From NCBI RefSeq assembly GCF_008123965.1, contig NZ_VSTH01000155.1:1-36327 (forward strand): a stretch of 36,327 bases of DNA, given 5' to 3'. The notes under the pieces were generated by a model. That model had not been told where the DNA came from and ran no database searches. It saw only the letters and a list, made by a program, of their open reading frames with translations. Made by a program: the position numbers and the translations under genes. This DNA comes from Bradyrhizobium hipponense (GTDB lineage Bacteria > Pseudomonadota > Alphaproteobacteria > Rhizobiales > Xanthobacteraceae). Of this stretch, positions 16,419 to 24,557 are shown piece after piece. The number at the start of each line of letters is the position of its first letter. Position 1 is the stretch's first letter.

Positions 16419-17540
16419 CTAGAGCGTGGAAGGATGGAAGCGGTCGATGCCGAGATCGCCGATCCGGGTCTGGGTGCCGCCGTTGACGATCAGCTCCGCC
16501 ATCACGGCGCCGGCGCCGGGGCCGAGCTGGAAGCCGTGCAGCGAGAAGCCGAACTGGTGATAGAGGCCCTTGTGGCGGGCACTCGGCCCGAATACGGGCA
16601 GGTCATCCATGGTCTTCGCCTCGATGCCGGCCCAGGCCCGCATGATCGTCGCATCGCGCATCACCGGAAACAGCTCGAACACAGTGCGGGCGCTGGTCGC
16701 GAGACTCTTCCAGTCCAGCACCGTCTCGTTGCGATCTTGATAGGGCGTCGCCAGATGGCCGCCGCCGATCAGCACGGTGCCGTTCTTGAATTGCTTGAAG
16801 GAGAGTTTTCGCCCGCGCAGGATCACGACGGGGTCGATGAAGTGCGGCACGCGCGAGGTGATCATCAGCATCGGCGCCACGGTTTCGACCGGCACCGGTT
16901 CGCCGAGCGCTGCCGCGATTGATCCGGCCCAGGCGCCGGCGGCATTGACGAGGACCGGCGCGGCGTAGCTCCGGTCGCCAACATCCACGTGCCAGAGGCC
17001 GTCGCTATGCCGGATGTTCGTGGCGGCCGCGCCTTCGCACACGGTGGCGCCGAGCTGCTCGGCCTTGCGGCGGAACGCCGTCGTCGTCTGCGCCGGGTTG
17101 GCGGCGCCGTCTCGGCGCGAGACCACGCCGCCGGGACAGGTGTCGGCCGCGGCAGGCACCAGCCGCCGCAGCTCAGTCGCGTCGATCAGCTCCTCATGGA
17201 CAAAGCCAAGCGCATTGAGCTCCGCCACGCGCGCGCGGCAGGCGGCGAGCTCATCCTCGTTCTCCGCGACCAGAACCTGGCCGTAGCTTTCAAAGCTGCA
17301 ATCGTCATCGACCAGCTCTGAAATCTTCTCCCAGATCTCCATCGAGCGGATCGACAGCGGTATCTCCGGGACGTGCCGTGCGAGCTGGCGCACACCGCCG
17401 GCGTTGACGCCCGAGGCGTGCCGGCCGGCATAGTCCTTCTCGATCAGCACCGGCTTCATGCCGGCGAGGCACAGATGCAGCGCGGTCGAGCACCCGTGGA
17501 TGCCGCCGCCGACGACGATCGCATCCACGTTTGTTGTCAT
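16419..17540 (-). CDS. FAD-dependent oxidoreductase (DAO family; OoxB/HcnC-like)
   Basis: A 373-residue protein of the D-amino-acid-oxidase (DAO) fold. The N-terminal Rossmann motif is VVGGGIHG (G11, G13, G16). EKDYAGRHASGVNAGGVR binds the FAD, and the C-terminus ends GFSLHGFQLGPGAGAVMAELI, the second FAD contact. Length and layout fit the beta subunits of opine oxidase (OoxB), HcnC and related membrane-linked amine dehydrogenases, which oxidise a secondary or primary amine to an imine. Its ATG overlaps the stop of the preceding OoxA-like gene (ATGA), so the two are translationally coupled and probably in one complex. Substrate unknown; a D-amino acid, opine or proline derivative is likely. 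Confidence 0.9.
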   Translation of the reverse strand: MTTNVDAIVVGGGIHGCSTALHLCLAGMKPVLIEKDYAGRHASGVNAGGVRQLARHVPEIPLSIRSMEIWEKISELVDDDCSFESYGQVLVAENEDELAACRARVAELNALGFVHEELIDATELRRLVPAAADTCPGGVVSRRDGAANPAQTTTAFRRKAEQLGATVCEGAAATNIRHSDGLWHVDVGDRSYAAPVLVNAAGAWAGSIAAALGEPVPVETVAPMLMITSRVPHFIDPVVILRGRKLSFKQFKNGTVLIGGGHLATPYQDRNETVLDWKSLATSARTVFELFPVMRDATIMRAWAGIEAKTMDDLPVFGPSARHKGLYHQFGFSLHGFQLGPGAGAVMAELIVNGGTQTRIGDLGIDRFHPSTL

Positions 17541-18955
17541 CCGCGCACCACCGCCTTGACGTCGGCCTCGCTCTTCGGAACGGCGGCGAGCTCGGCGAGC
17601 GTGATCGGCTTCACCGGTGCGCGTAGCCGGTAATAGCCAATTTCCTGCGGAGTCTTACCGCGTGCCTGCGCCATCAGCTCGGTGACGGTGAGGCCGCAGA
17701 GCCGGCCCTGGCACGGGCCCATGCCGGCGCGGCGATAGGCCTTGAGCTGGTTCGGCCCGGTCGCGCCGATCGCGACCGCATCGAGAATGTCCTTTGCGGC
17801 GATCTCCTCGCAGCGGCAAACGATGGTGTCGCCTGAGGGAATGCGGAACTGCCGCGCGGGGCGGAACAGAGTGTCGAGGAAGATGCGTCCGCGCTCGGCC
17901 TTGACTAGATCGCCCCGCAACGCCGCCATCGGCGGCAGCTTCGCTGCGGCCGCAGGGGCCAGTGCCTCCGCCGCCGCCCGCGCGGCGATCCGGCCGCGCA
18001 CCACGGCCGCGCCCGCGCCGCCGATGCCGGCGCCGTCGCCGGCGATGGCGATGCCGGCGACTGATGAATTGCCGTTTTGATCGAGCACCGGCGACCAGCA
18101 CAATTGCAAATCGTCCCAGCGATGCTCAACGCCGGCCGCCATCGCCAGATTGACGTTGGGCACGACGCCCTGATGTAACAGCAAGAGATCCGTGGGGATG
18201 GCCTCGCGCTTGCCTCCGGCCACATAGCTCACGCTCGCGAGCTGGCCGTCACCGGAAGCGGCGAGCTCCGTGACGCCCGGTACGACCTGCACCTTGGCCC
18301 GTACCTCGCGCATCATCGCAAGTCCCTTTGCGAAATACGGCGAGGTGAGGAAGGCGAAAGCGCGAGGCAGCGCGGCGAAGTAATTGCCGCGCTCGGTGGT
18401 GTCGAGGATGCGGTTGATGCGGCCGCCGAGGCGCAAAATCTGCGCTGCGAGCAGCCAGAGCAGTGGCCCCTGCCCCGCGATCACCGTGCGACCATCCGGC
18501 ACCAAAGCCGATGATTTGAGCATGGTCTGCGCCGCGCCCGCGGTCATCACCCCCGGGAGGGTCCAGCCCGGAATCGGAAATGGCCGCTCCAGCGCGCCAG
18601 TGGCCACGATCACGCGCCTCGCCTTGACGAAGGCAGAAGCACCGCCGACGGAGACCGCGATCTCGAGATTGCGGTCGAGGCTCCAGACCGTGGCACGCTG
18701 GATGATCTCTGCGTTGCTCGCGCGCAGCGCCTGCACGAGGTCGGCGCCCACCCAGTAGTCGGCGCCGAGCTGATTGCGCTCGATCACGGGCGTCGAAGCG
18801 ATGGCGCGATAGACTTGGCCGCCCGGGCCGATGTTCTCGTCAAGCAGCAACGTCGACAGGCCGGCCTCGGCAGATGTGGCCGCGGCAGCGAGCCCCGCGG
18901 GCCCGGCTCCGATCACCACCACGTCGTAATCTTCGCGCTTGGGAGCAAAAGTCAT
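17537..18955 (-). CDS. NAD(P)/FAD-dependent oxidoreductase with BFD-like 2Fe-2S domain (OoxA/HcnB-like)
   Basis: A 472-residue protein. A FAD-binding domain starts at GAGPAGLAAA (G16, G18, G21) and includes LLDENIGPGGQVYR; a second dinucleotide domain carries ATGALERPFPIPGWTLPGVMTAGAAQ. The C-terminal BFD-like domain has C380, C382, C415 and C420 (VCRCEEI and GPCQGRLCG), ligands of a 2Fe-2S cluster. This is the alpha subunit architecture of opine oxidase OoxA, HcnB and dye-linked proline dehydrogenases. The frame is open much further upstream, but the ATG at 18955 overlaps the stop of the 2Fe-2S gene as ATGA and matches the family N-terminus. It passes electrons from the FAD beta subunit onward. 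Confidence 0.93.
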   Translation of the reverse strand: MTFAPKREDYDVVVIGAGPAGLAAAATSAEAGLSTLLLDENIGPGGQVYRAIASTPVIERNQLGADYWVGADLVQALRASNAEIIQRATVWSLDRNLEIAVSVGGASAFVKARRVIVATGALERPFPIPGWTLPGVMTAGAAQTMLKSSALVPDGRTVIAGQGPLLWLLAAQILRLGGRINRILDTTERGNYFAALPRAFAFLTSPYFAKGLAMMREVRAKVQVVPGVTELAASGDGQLASVSYVAGGKREAIPTDLLLLHQGVVPNVNLAMAAGVEHRWDDLQLCWSPVLDQNGNSSVAGIAIAGDGAGIGGAGAAVVRGRIAARAAAEALAPAAAAKLPPMAALRGDLVKAERGRIFLDTLFRPARQFRIPSGDTIVCRCEEIAAKDILDAVAIGATGPNQLKAYRRAGMGPCQGRLCGLTVTELMAQARGKTPQEIGYYRLRAPVKPITLAELAAVPKSEADVKAVVRG

Positions 18956-19248
18956 CGTCCGATCTCCCGCTTGCCCTTCTGTATCTCGATCTGCATGCCC
19001 TCGGCGACGGGCACGAGGCAGCCCTGGCGGTTGCCGACGCCGTCGATGGTAACGAGGCAATCGAAGCACACGCCCATCATGCAGTAGGGCAGACGCGGCG
19101 CGCCGCTCACCGCCGTTGAGCGGCGCACGTCGCGGCCTGAGGCCAGCAGCGCAGCAGAGACTGTGTCGCCCTGCTGCGCCGTGATGGCTGTGCCGTCCAC
19201 GAAAATCTCGACCGGCGGTCGCTTGTCCTGTTCGGATCGCTTGAACAT
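18952..19248 (-). CDS. Small 2Fe-2S ferredoxin-like subunit (HcnA-like)
   Basis: A 98-residue protein with a plant-type 2Fe-2S signature: C56, C61, C64 and C77 in PYCMMGVCFDCLVTIDG and RQGCLVP (C-x4-C-x2-C-x12-C). It has the short length and N-terminal beta-grasp part (VEIFVDGTAITAQQGDTVSAAL) of HcnA and of the gamma subunits of amine/proline dehydrogenase complexes. I chose the ATG at 19248, with GAGG 7 bases upstream; an in-frame GTG at 19281 overlaps the previous stop codon and is possible. Its stop overlaps the next start as ATGA. It is an electron-transfer subunit of the neighbouring flavoprotein complex. Confidence 0.92.
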   Translation of the reverse strand: MFKRSEQDKRPPVEIFVDGTAITAQQGDTVSAALLASGRDVRRSTAVSGAPRLPYCMMGVCFDCLVTIDGVGNRQGCLVPVAEGMQIEIQKGKREIGR

Positions 19249-19280
19249 GGAGATGCCTCTTGGCTCCTTGTCTGATGTCA

Positions 19281-20516
19281 CTAGTAGCCGCTGTCGTTCG
19301 CCGCGCCCGCGCCGCCGAAGCGGCTGGCCGAGAACGCACCGACCAGCTCCGGCTCCAGCGCGCCTTGGGCGACCATGCGCGCGATCTCGAAGGCATGGTT
19401 GGAGGCGAGCGTCACGCCGGAATGGCAGCAGGCGACGAAAGCGCCGGGATGGGTCTCGGACTGGTCGTAGATCGGAAAGCCATCCTGCGGCATGACGCGG
19501 ATGCCGGCCCAGCTCCTGATTACGTTGAGCCGCGCCAGGTGCGGGAACATGCGCTGCGCGCGATCCGCCATCACGGCGCTGACGGAATGCTTCAGCGCGC
19601 GATCGTCGAGCTCGTCTTCCTTGCTGTCGCCGATCATCACCGTACCCTCGTCGGTCTGGCGGATCGTGGTCAGCGGATGCGGCAAGAAGGGCATGGTGCG
19701 TTCGGTCACCACGATCTGGCCGCGGGTTGGGCCCATCGGTGCGTAGAGACCGACCATCGGCGCCAGCGTCTGGTTGGCGTTTCCGGCGGCAAGCACGATC
19801 TTGCTGGCGCGAACCTCGCCCTGCGGTGTGGTCAGGCGGAATTCGCCGCCGCTCTTGCTGATCGCTGAGACCGCCCGCTCCGGAAGATAGTCGATGCCGA
19901 ACGCCTTGAAACCGGTGTGGAAGGCACGGAACGTGCGCAGCGAATTGACGTGGCCGTCAAGCGGGCAAAAGCTGCCGCCGGAGACTTCCGGCCCGATCAG
20001 CGGCAGCGCTTTCTTCACCTCGGATGCCGGCAACATCTCCATCTTGTAGTCGGCAGCGCCCGTCTGATTGTGCATGCGCTTGACGAGCTCGGCGCGCTGG
20101 CCAAATTCGTCCTCGCCAAGGGTGAGATGGAAGCCGCCGTTCTGCTGGAGCGAGACGTCGAGGCCGGTCTGCTGCTTCAGTTCCGATGCGAGCCGTCCCC
20201 AGGCCTGCGACGCTTGCACTGTCCAGACCGTATAGGCGGGCATGCCGAGCCCTTTGCTCTGCACCCAGACCAGCGCAAAATTAGCGCGCGAAGCGCGCTT
20301 GGTGATGTCGCCCTCGTCGAGCACGGCGACGCTTTTGCCGAGCCGGCCGAGACCCCAGGCGATGGCGGAGCCGAGCAATCCGCCGCCGACCACGGCGACG
20401 TCGTATTCCCGAGAAGCTCCGTTCCGATTGAATCGGAACGGAACTTCAGATTCTTGTTTAGACGCGTTTTCTTCACGCGAACCGGCGTCCACTTCGCTCG
20501 AAAACGCTTTAGACAT
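19281..20516 (-). CDS. FAD-dependent oxidoreductase (DAO family) with palindromic-element N-terminal extension
   Basis: A 411-residue DAO-family flavoprotein, a second and divergent copy of the HcnC/OoxB type in this operon. The FAD motif VVGGGLLG has G44, G46 and G49, and the end (GVTLASNHAFEIARMVAQG) is the usual C-terminal FAD contact. The first roughly 36 residues are unlike family members: residues about 4-33 are encoded by a double-palindrome repeat (see 20418-20510). The next possible start would destroy the first beta strand, so the ATG at 20516 with GGAG 6 bases upstream must be used. It directly precedes the 2Fe-2S gene and is probably the catalytic subunit that oxidises an amine to an imine. 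Confidence 0.9.
   Translation of the reverse strand: MSKAFSSEVDAGSREENASKQESEVPFRFNRNGASREYDVAVVGGGLLGSAIAWGLGRLGKSVAVLDEGDITKRASRANFALVWVQSKGLGMPAYTVWTVQASQAWGRLASELKQQTGLDVSLQQNGGFHLTLGEDEFGQRAELVKRMHNQTGAADYKMEMLPASEVKKALPLIGPEVSGGSFCPLDGHVNSLRTFRAFHTGFKAFGIDYLPERAVSAISKSGGEFRLTTPQGEVRASKIVLAAGNANQTLAPMVGLYAPMGPTRGQIVVTERTMPFLPHPLTTIRQTDEGTVMIGDSKEDELDDRALKHSVSAVMADRAQRMFPHLARLNVIRSWAGIRVMPQDGFPIYDQSETHPGAFVACCHSGVTLASNHAFEIARMVAQGALEPELVGAFSASRFGGAGAANDSGY
20418..20510 (-). repeat. Double-palindrome rhizobial repeat element inside a coding region
   Basis: Two palindromes sit side by side. TCCGTTCCGATT at 20418-20429 pairs with AATCGGAACGGA at 20431-20442 around a single base, a perfect 12-bp arm. 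GCGTTTTC at 20464-20471 pairs with GAAAACGC at 20500-20507, with an inner GCGAA/TTCGC pair. I recognise this combination as a repeat found many times in Bradyrhizobium and related genomes, normally between genes. Here it is in frame near the start of the FAD oxidoreductase gene and encodes about residues 4-33 of that protein. Confidence 0.8.
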
Positions 20517-20524
20517 GAGTTCTC

Positions 20525-21331
20525 CTATCGTCCCGTATCGCCCTTGCCGGCGAGCACACGGTCGAGCCCGTAAAAGCGGTCGAGCAGAATGAGGGCGGTC
20601 ATGGTGATTGCGATCACGCAGGCCGAGACCGACGTCACCAGCGGATCGATGTTGTCCTGGATGTAGAGGAACATGCGCACCGGCAGCGTCTCGGTGCCGG
20701 GAGCCGCGAGGAACACGGTCATGGTCAGATCGTCGAAGGACTGGATGAAGGCAAGCGCCCAGCCGCTGATGACGCCGGGCAGGATCAGCGGCAGCGTGAC
20801 GCGGCGGAACAGCGTCCAGCCGCCGGCGCCGAGCGAGACCGCCGCCATCTCGACCGAGAGATCCATGCCGATCGCAGCCGCGAGCGTCAGCCGCAGCGCG
20901 AACGGAAACACGATGATGACATGCGCGATGATCAGTGCTGCAAAGCTTCCGCCCATCCCGGCCGAGGTGAAGAAGCGCAGGAAGGCGATGCCGAGCACGA
21001 CATGCGGTATCATCAGCGGCGACAGAAAGAGGGCTGCGAGCGCATCGCGGCCGCGGAAACGATAGCGCGCGATCGCCAGCGCCGCCGGCACGGCGAACAA
21101 CAGCGCCACGAACGAGGACAGCGCGCCGAGACCAAGGCTGACCCAGAAGGCATGGATGAATTCCGGATAATTGGCGATCGTCCTGAACCAGCGCAGCGAG
21201 AAGCCGTTGGTCGGCAGCGATAGATAGCCTTCCGGCGTGAAGGCGACGAGGCAGACCACCAGGATCGGCGCCACCATGACGATGACGAAGATGGTGTGGA
21301 AGATCAGCGCGAGCGGTCCGTTCCGCCTCAT
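20525..21331 (-). CDS. ABC transporter permease, spermidine/putrescine type (PotC-like)
   Basis: A 268-residue membrane protein with about six helices. The EAA loop reads EMAAVSLGAGGWTLFRRVTLPLILPGVISG near residue 167, the docking site for the ATPase. The start LALIFHTIFVIVMVAPILVVCLVAFTPEGYL and the FSLRWFRTI segment are typical of PotC and opine-type inner-membrane subunits. Its ATG overlaps the PotB-like stop at 21328-21331. It lies directly upstream of the flavoprotein genes, 8 bases before the next start, so transport and oxidation of the substrate are co-expressed. Confidence 0.93.
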   Translation of the reverse strand: MRRNGPLALIFHTIFVIVMVAPILVVCLVAFTPEGYLSLPTNGFSLRWFRTIANYPEFIHAFWVSLGLGALSSFVALLFAVPAALAIARYRFRGRDALAALFLSPLMIPHVVLGIAFLRFFTSAGMGGSFAALIIAHVIIVFPFALRLTLAAAIGMDLSVEMAAVSLGAGGWTLFRRVTLPLILPGVISGWALAFIQSFDDLTMTVFLAAPGTETLPVRMFLYIQDNIDPLVTSVSACVIAITMTALILLDRFYGLDRVLAGKGDTGR

Positions 21332-22203
21332 CGGAACACCTCGGCATAGCGCCGCTCGATCAGCGCGTTGCTGCCGACGACGATCAGGACGAGCGCCGCT
21401 AGCAAGAGCGTGGCGACGGCAGCGCCCAGCGGCCAGTCCAGCGTGTTGAGAAACTCGTCATAGGCAAGCGTCGCCGCGACCTTGAGCCGGCGGCCGCCGA
21501 TGATCGCCGGCGTTGCGAACGCGCTGGCCGACAGCGAGAACACGATGATGGCGCCCGACAGCACGCCCGGCATGATCTGCGGCATGATGATGCGGCGGAC
21601 GATGGTCATGGGGCGAGCGCCGAGCGACAGCGCGGCATTCTCGATCTGCGGATCGAGCCGTTGCAGCGCCGCCCACACCGACAGCACCATGAACGGCATC
21701 ATCACATGGGCCAGCGCGACCACCATGCCGGTCTCGGTGAACATGAACGGAATCGGTGAGCGGATCAGTCCGAACGACATCAGGAGCTTGTTGACGAGGC
21801 CGTTATTGCCGCCGAATAGCAGCGCCCATCCGAGTGTGCGCGCCACGACGGAGATCAGCAGCGGCCCGAGAATGATGAGAAGAAAAAAGCTCTTCCAGCG
21901 TCCGCTCATGCGGTTGAGGATGTAGGCTTCGGGCGCACCCAACACAGCGGTGAGCAGCGTGGTCAGGATCGCGATGCGAAAGGTTCGCCCAAACATCTCG
22001 GCGTAATAGGGATCGGTCGCGATTTCGCGCCAGTTCTTGAGGATGAAGACGGGCTCGATGCCCTTGTACTGGCCCCAGTCGTGGAATGACAGCATCACGG
22101 TCATCGCCAGCGGAATCAGCAGCACGCCGACGAACAGCATCAAGGCGGGCGCCGTCAGCACCCAAGGGGCGCGCGCACTGCGTTCCTCGGCGGCCGTGCT
22201 CAT
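21328..22203 (-). CDS. ABC transporter permease, spermidine/putrescine type (PotB-like)
   Basis: A 291-residue membrane protein with about six helices. It begins with APWVLTAPALMLFVGVLLIPLAMTVMLSFHDW, typical of PotB. The EAA loop reads NAALSLGARPMTIVRRIIMPQIMPGVLSGA near residue 188. A four-base ATGA-type overlap joins it to the ATPase gene (22200-22203) and to the PotC-like gene. It forms the heterodimeric channel with the following permease. The ligand class (polyamine, opine or amino acid derivative) is inferred from the neighbours. Confidence 0.93.
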   Translation of the reverse strand: MSTAAEERSARAPWVLTAPALMLFVGVLLIPLAMTVMLSFHDWGQYKGIEPVFILKNWREIATDPYYAEMFGRTFRIAILTTLLTAVLGAPEAYILNRMSGRWKSFFLLIILGPLLISVVARTLGWALLFGGNNGLVNKLLMSFGLIRSPIPFMFTETGMVVALAHVMMPFMVLSVWAALQRLDPQIENAALSLGARPMTIVRRIIMPQIMPGVLSGAIIVFSLSASAFATPAIIGGRRLKVAATLAYDEFLNTLDWPLGAAVATLLLAALVLIVVGSNALIERRYAEVFR

Positions 22204-23237
22204 GCGGAGGCTCCGCGCACGCTCATGTCCTCCGGACGCCAGGCAAGGCGAACGGCCTCGCCTTCGACCGGCTGGGACTGGCCGTCATTCTGGCGGATCA
22301 CGATCGCCGGGCCGCATTCGCTTTCGCACTGAAACAGCCAGTGATTGCCCTGGAAGATGCGGGTGACGATTTTTGCCGTAAGGCCAGCATCGGCAAACCC
22401 GATCCTTTCGGGGCGAATGCTGACCGTCACGGGACCACTGAGCCCGGCAGGCGCCGGCGCGCTCCACGAGCCGGCGACCAATCGCGCCGGCGCGCTGGTC
22501 CGATCGATCGTCGCGGCAAAGTCGTTGGTCTTGCCGAGAAACTGCGAGACGAAAGCCGAGGCCGGCCGCTCATAGGTCTCCTGCGGGGTCGCGATCTGCT
22601 CAATGCGGCCCTGGCTCATCACCACGATGCGGTCGGACAGCGACATCGCCTCGTTCTGGTCATGGGTGACCAGGATCGTGGTGGTGTCGATGGTGCGCTG
22701 GATCTGGCGCAGCTCGATCTGCATCTCCTCGCGCAGCTTGGCATCCAGATTCGACAGCGGCTCATCGAGCAGCAGCACGCTCGGCTTGATCACCAGTGCG
22801 CGTGCCAGCGCCACGCGCTGCTGTTGGCCGCCGGACATGCGGCGCGGATGGCGGTCTTCATAACCGGCGAGCCCGACCATCGCGAGCGCGGCGCGGACGC
22901 GCTCGGACCGCTCGGCACGCGCCACCTTGCGCATCTCGAGGCCGAAGGCGACGTTCTCCGCCGCGGTCATGTGCGGGAACAGCGCGTAGCTCTGGAACAC
23001 GATGCCGAGCCCGCGCCTGGCCGGATGGATCGCGGTGAGGTCCTTCCCCTCGAGGCGAATCACGCCGCGCGTGGGATCGAGGAAACCCGCGATCATCTGA
23101 AGGGTCGTGGTCTTGCCGCAACCAGAAGGGCCTAGGAAGGAGATGAACTCCCCCTTCCCCACCGCAAGACTGAAATCGTCGACCACAGTCTGCGCACCGA
23201 ACTGCTTGGCGACCCGATCGAGCTCGAGATATGCCAT
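22200..23237 (-). CDS. ABC transporter ATP-binding protein, spermidine/putrescine type (PotA-like)
   Basis: A 345-residue ATPase. Walker A is GPSGCGKTT (residues 36-44), the Q-loop is VFQSYALFPH, the signature is MSGGQQQRV (134 onward) and Walker B is LLLDEP (155-160). A regulatory TOBE domain occupies about residues 265-340. The ATG at 23237 was chosen because GGAGA lies 8 bases upstream and the family starts here; 20 more residues would be in frame upstream. It energises the two permeases encoded next, starting from a cytosolic dimer. The stop overlaps the PotB-like start. Confidence 0.93.
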   Translation of the reverse strand: MAYLELDRVAKQFGAQTVVDDFSLAVGKGEFISFLGPSGCGKTTTLQMIAGFLDPTRGVIRLEGKDLTAIHPARRGLGIVFQSYALFPHMTAAENVAFGLEMRKVARAERSERVRAALAMVGLAGYEDRHPRRMSGGQQQRVALARALVIKPSVLLLDEPLSNLDAKLREEMQIELRQIQRTIDTTTILVTHDQNEAMSLSDRIVVMSQGRIEQIATPQETYERPASAFVSQFLGKTNDFAATIDRTSAPARLVAGSWSAPAPAGLSGPVTVSIRPERIGFADAGLTAKIVTRIFQGNHWLFQCESECGPAIVIRQNDGQSQPVEGEAVRLAWRPEDMSVRGASA

Positions 23238-23260
23238 GGCACTGTCTCCGGTGTGACCGA

Positions 23261-24295
23261 TCAGCGCTCGACCTCGCGATTCCAGCGCTTGGTCCACTCC
23301 TCGCGCTTCTCGTTGATCACCGTCCAGTCAGGATTGTAGAGTTTTGCCGCGCGGTCGCCGATCGGCGCCATCTTGCCGAGCTCCGGCGGGACCACGAGCG
23401 ATTTCAGCACCGGGCCGTAGCCGTAGTCTTTCAACAACACGAGCTGGATTTTTGGGTCGAGCAGCATCTTGATGAAGCTCGAAGCCAGCGGCGAGGTGTT
23501 GGGCTTGGTGATGGGACAGGCGGTCGTCAGCAGCGTTGCCGCGCCTTCCTTCGGGTAAACGAATTCAACCGGAAAGCCGGTATTGGCAAAGCTCTGCACG
23601 CGGCCGGTGCCCCACACCGCGATCACGGCCTGGCCGGACTGGAACAGCTCGGTCATCTTGCCCGGCGACGGCTCATAGGCCAGCACGTTCGGATTGATGT
23701 CGTTCTTGAATATCTTGAAGCCGGAATCGACATTTGACTCGCCGCCGCCGTTCATCTTCGACAGCATCACCAGCGCCTCGAGACCATAGGTGTTGTTGAT
23801 CGGCGGGATGACGAGCTGCTTGGCGTATTTCGTATCCTTCAGGTCGTTCCAGGAGGTTGGCGGCGCCCAGCCCTTCTCCGCAAATACCTTGGTGTTGTAC
23901 ATCAGGCCGGTCGCGACGATGCCGATCGCCACCGCGCGGTCATCCTTGAAGCGAGCGGTGTCGTAGAGACCGGCCGGCAAGCTGTCGAGCTTGCCGCAGA
24001 ATCCAAGCTGAATCGCCTGATACATCGGACCGTCGTCGACGATGGCAACGTCGATCTGCTGGTTGCCCTTTTGCGCCTGGAGTTTTGCCAGCGTGTCGGT
24101 GGAATTGCCGGCGACGTATTCGACCTTGACGCCGTTCTCCTTCTCGAAAATTGGGATCACCTCGTCGCGGATCGTCTTCTCGAACGAGCCGCCGTAGCCG
24201 GCGACGTAGAGCGTTTTCTGCTGCGCCGAGGCGACCGACGGGGCGACGGCGAGCGCTGCGATGCTGACCGCTGTCAGAAGGCTGAGAGTCTTCAT
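23261..24295 (-). CDS. ABC transporter periplasmic binding protein, spermidine/putrescine or opine type (PotD-like)
   Basis: A 344-residue protein. Residues 1-24 are a Sec signal peptide (MKTLSLLTAVSIAALAVAPS, cleavage near ASA-QQ). The mature part has the SBP_bac_6/8 type layout with TLYVAGYGGSFEKTIRDEVIPIFEKENGVKVEYVAGNS at its start and AVIAVWGTGRVQSFANTGFPVEFVYPKEGA later. The ATG at 24295 is preceded by GGAGATC about 10 bases upstream. It is the first gene of the nine-gene operon that continues into the flavoprotein complex, and is divergent from a LysR gene. Ligand not determined. Confidence 0.92.
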   Translation of the reverse strand: MKTLSLLTAVSIAALAVAPSVASAQQKTLYVAGYGGSFEKTIRDEVIPIFEKENGVKVEYVAGNSTDTLAKLQAQKGNQQIDVAIVDDGPMYQAIQLGFCGKLDSLPAGLYDTARFKDDRAVAIGIVATGLMYNTKVFAEKGWAPPTSWNDLKDTKYAKQLVIPPINNTYGLEALVMLSKMNGGGESNVDSGFKIFKNDINPNVLAYEPSPGKMTELFQSGQAVIAVWGTGRVQSFANTGFPVEFVYPKEGAATLLTTACPITKPNTSPLASSFIKMLLDPKIQLVLLKDYGYGPVLKSLVVPPELGKMAPIGDRAAKLYNPDWTVINEKREEWTKRWNREVER

Positions 24296-24557
24296 ATGGA
24301 CCGATCTCCAATACCGGGATGAGGTGACGTGCCGACGAGTCTCGCTGGCTGAAATCGTCCGCATTCGGTTCGGCGCCAATCCAGTCCGACCAGGGTGTCC
24401 GGCCCCTGCCCAGCGGCGTTGCTGCGATCGAGAGAGCCTGAAGCCCTCCAGATTGCCGAAAAAGCGGGCTGTCTCCAGCTCTGATGAAAAAGATCGCAAA
24501 CCCTGGCTTCCATCGTCCAATGAATAATGGCACCCTCTGCATGCCTAAATGTGATGA
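24296..24557. promoter_or_regulatory. Divergent intergenic region between the ABC/oxidase operon and its LysR gene
   Basis: 262 bases separate two divergent start codons. LysR regulators typically bind such a region and control both sides. Read-through open frames exist on both strands but have no ribosome sites or protein features. I could not identify a clear T-N11-A box or promoter hexamers, so the assignment rests on gene layout only. Confidence 0.4.

Noticed and set aside
18956..19396. Long upstream extension of the OoxA-like reading frame
   Set aside because: The extension overlaps the 2Fe-2S gene in another frame, which has four correctly spaced cysteines; the ATGA junction at 18952-18955 is the natural start.
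20517..21347. Upstream extension of the FAD oxidoreductase frame through the PotC-like gene
   Set aside because: It is the out-of-frame shadow of the permease; a ribosome site and ATG at 20516 define the real start.
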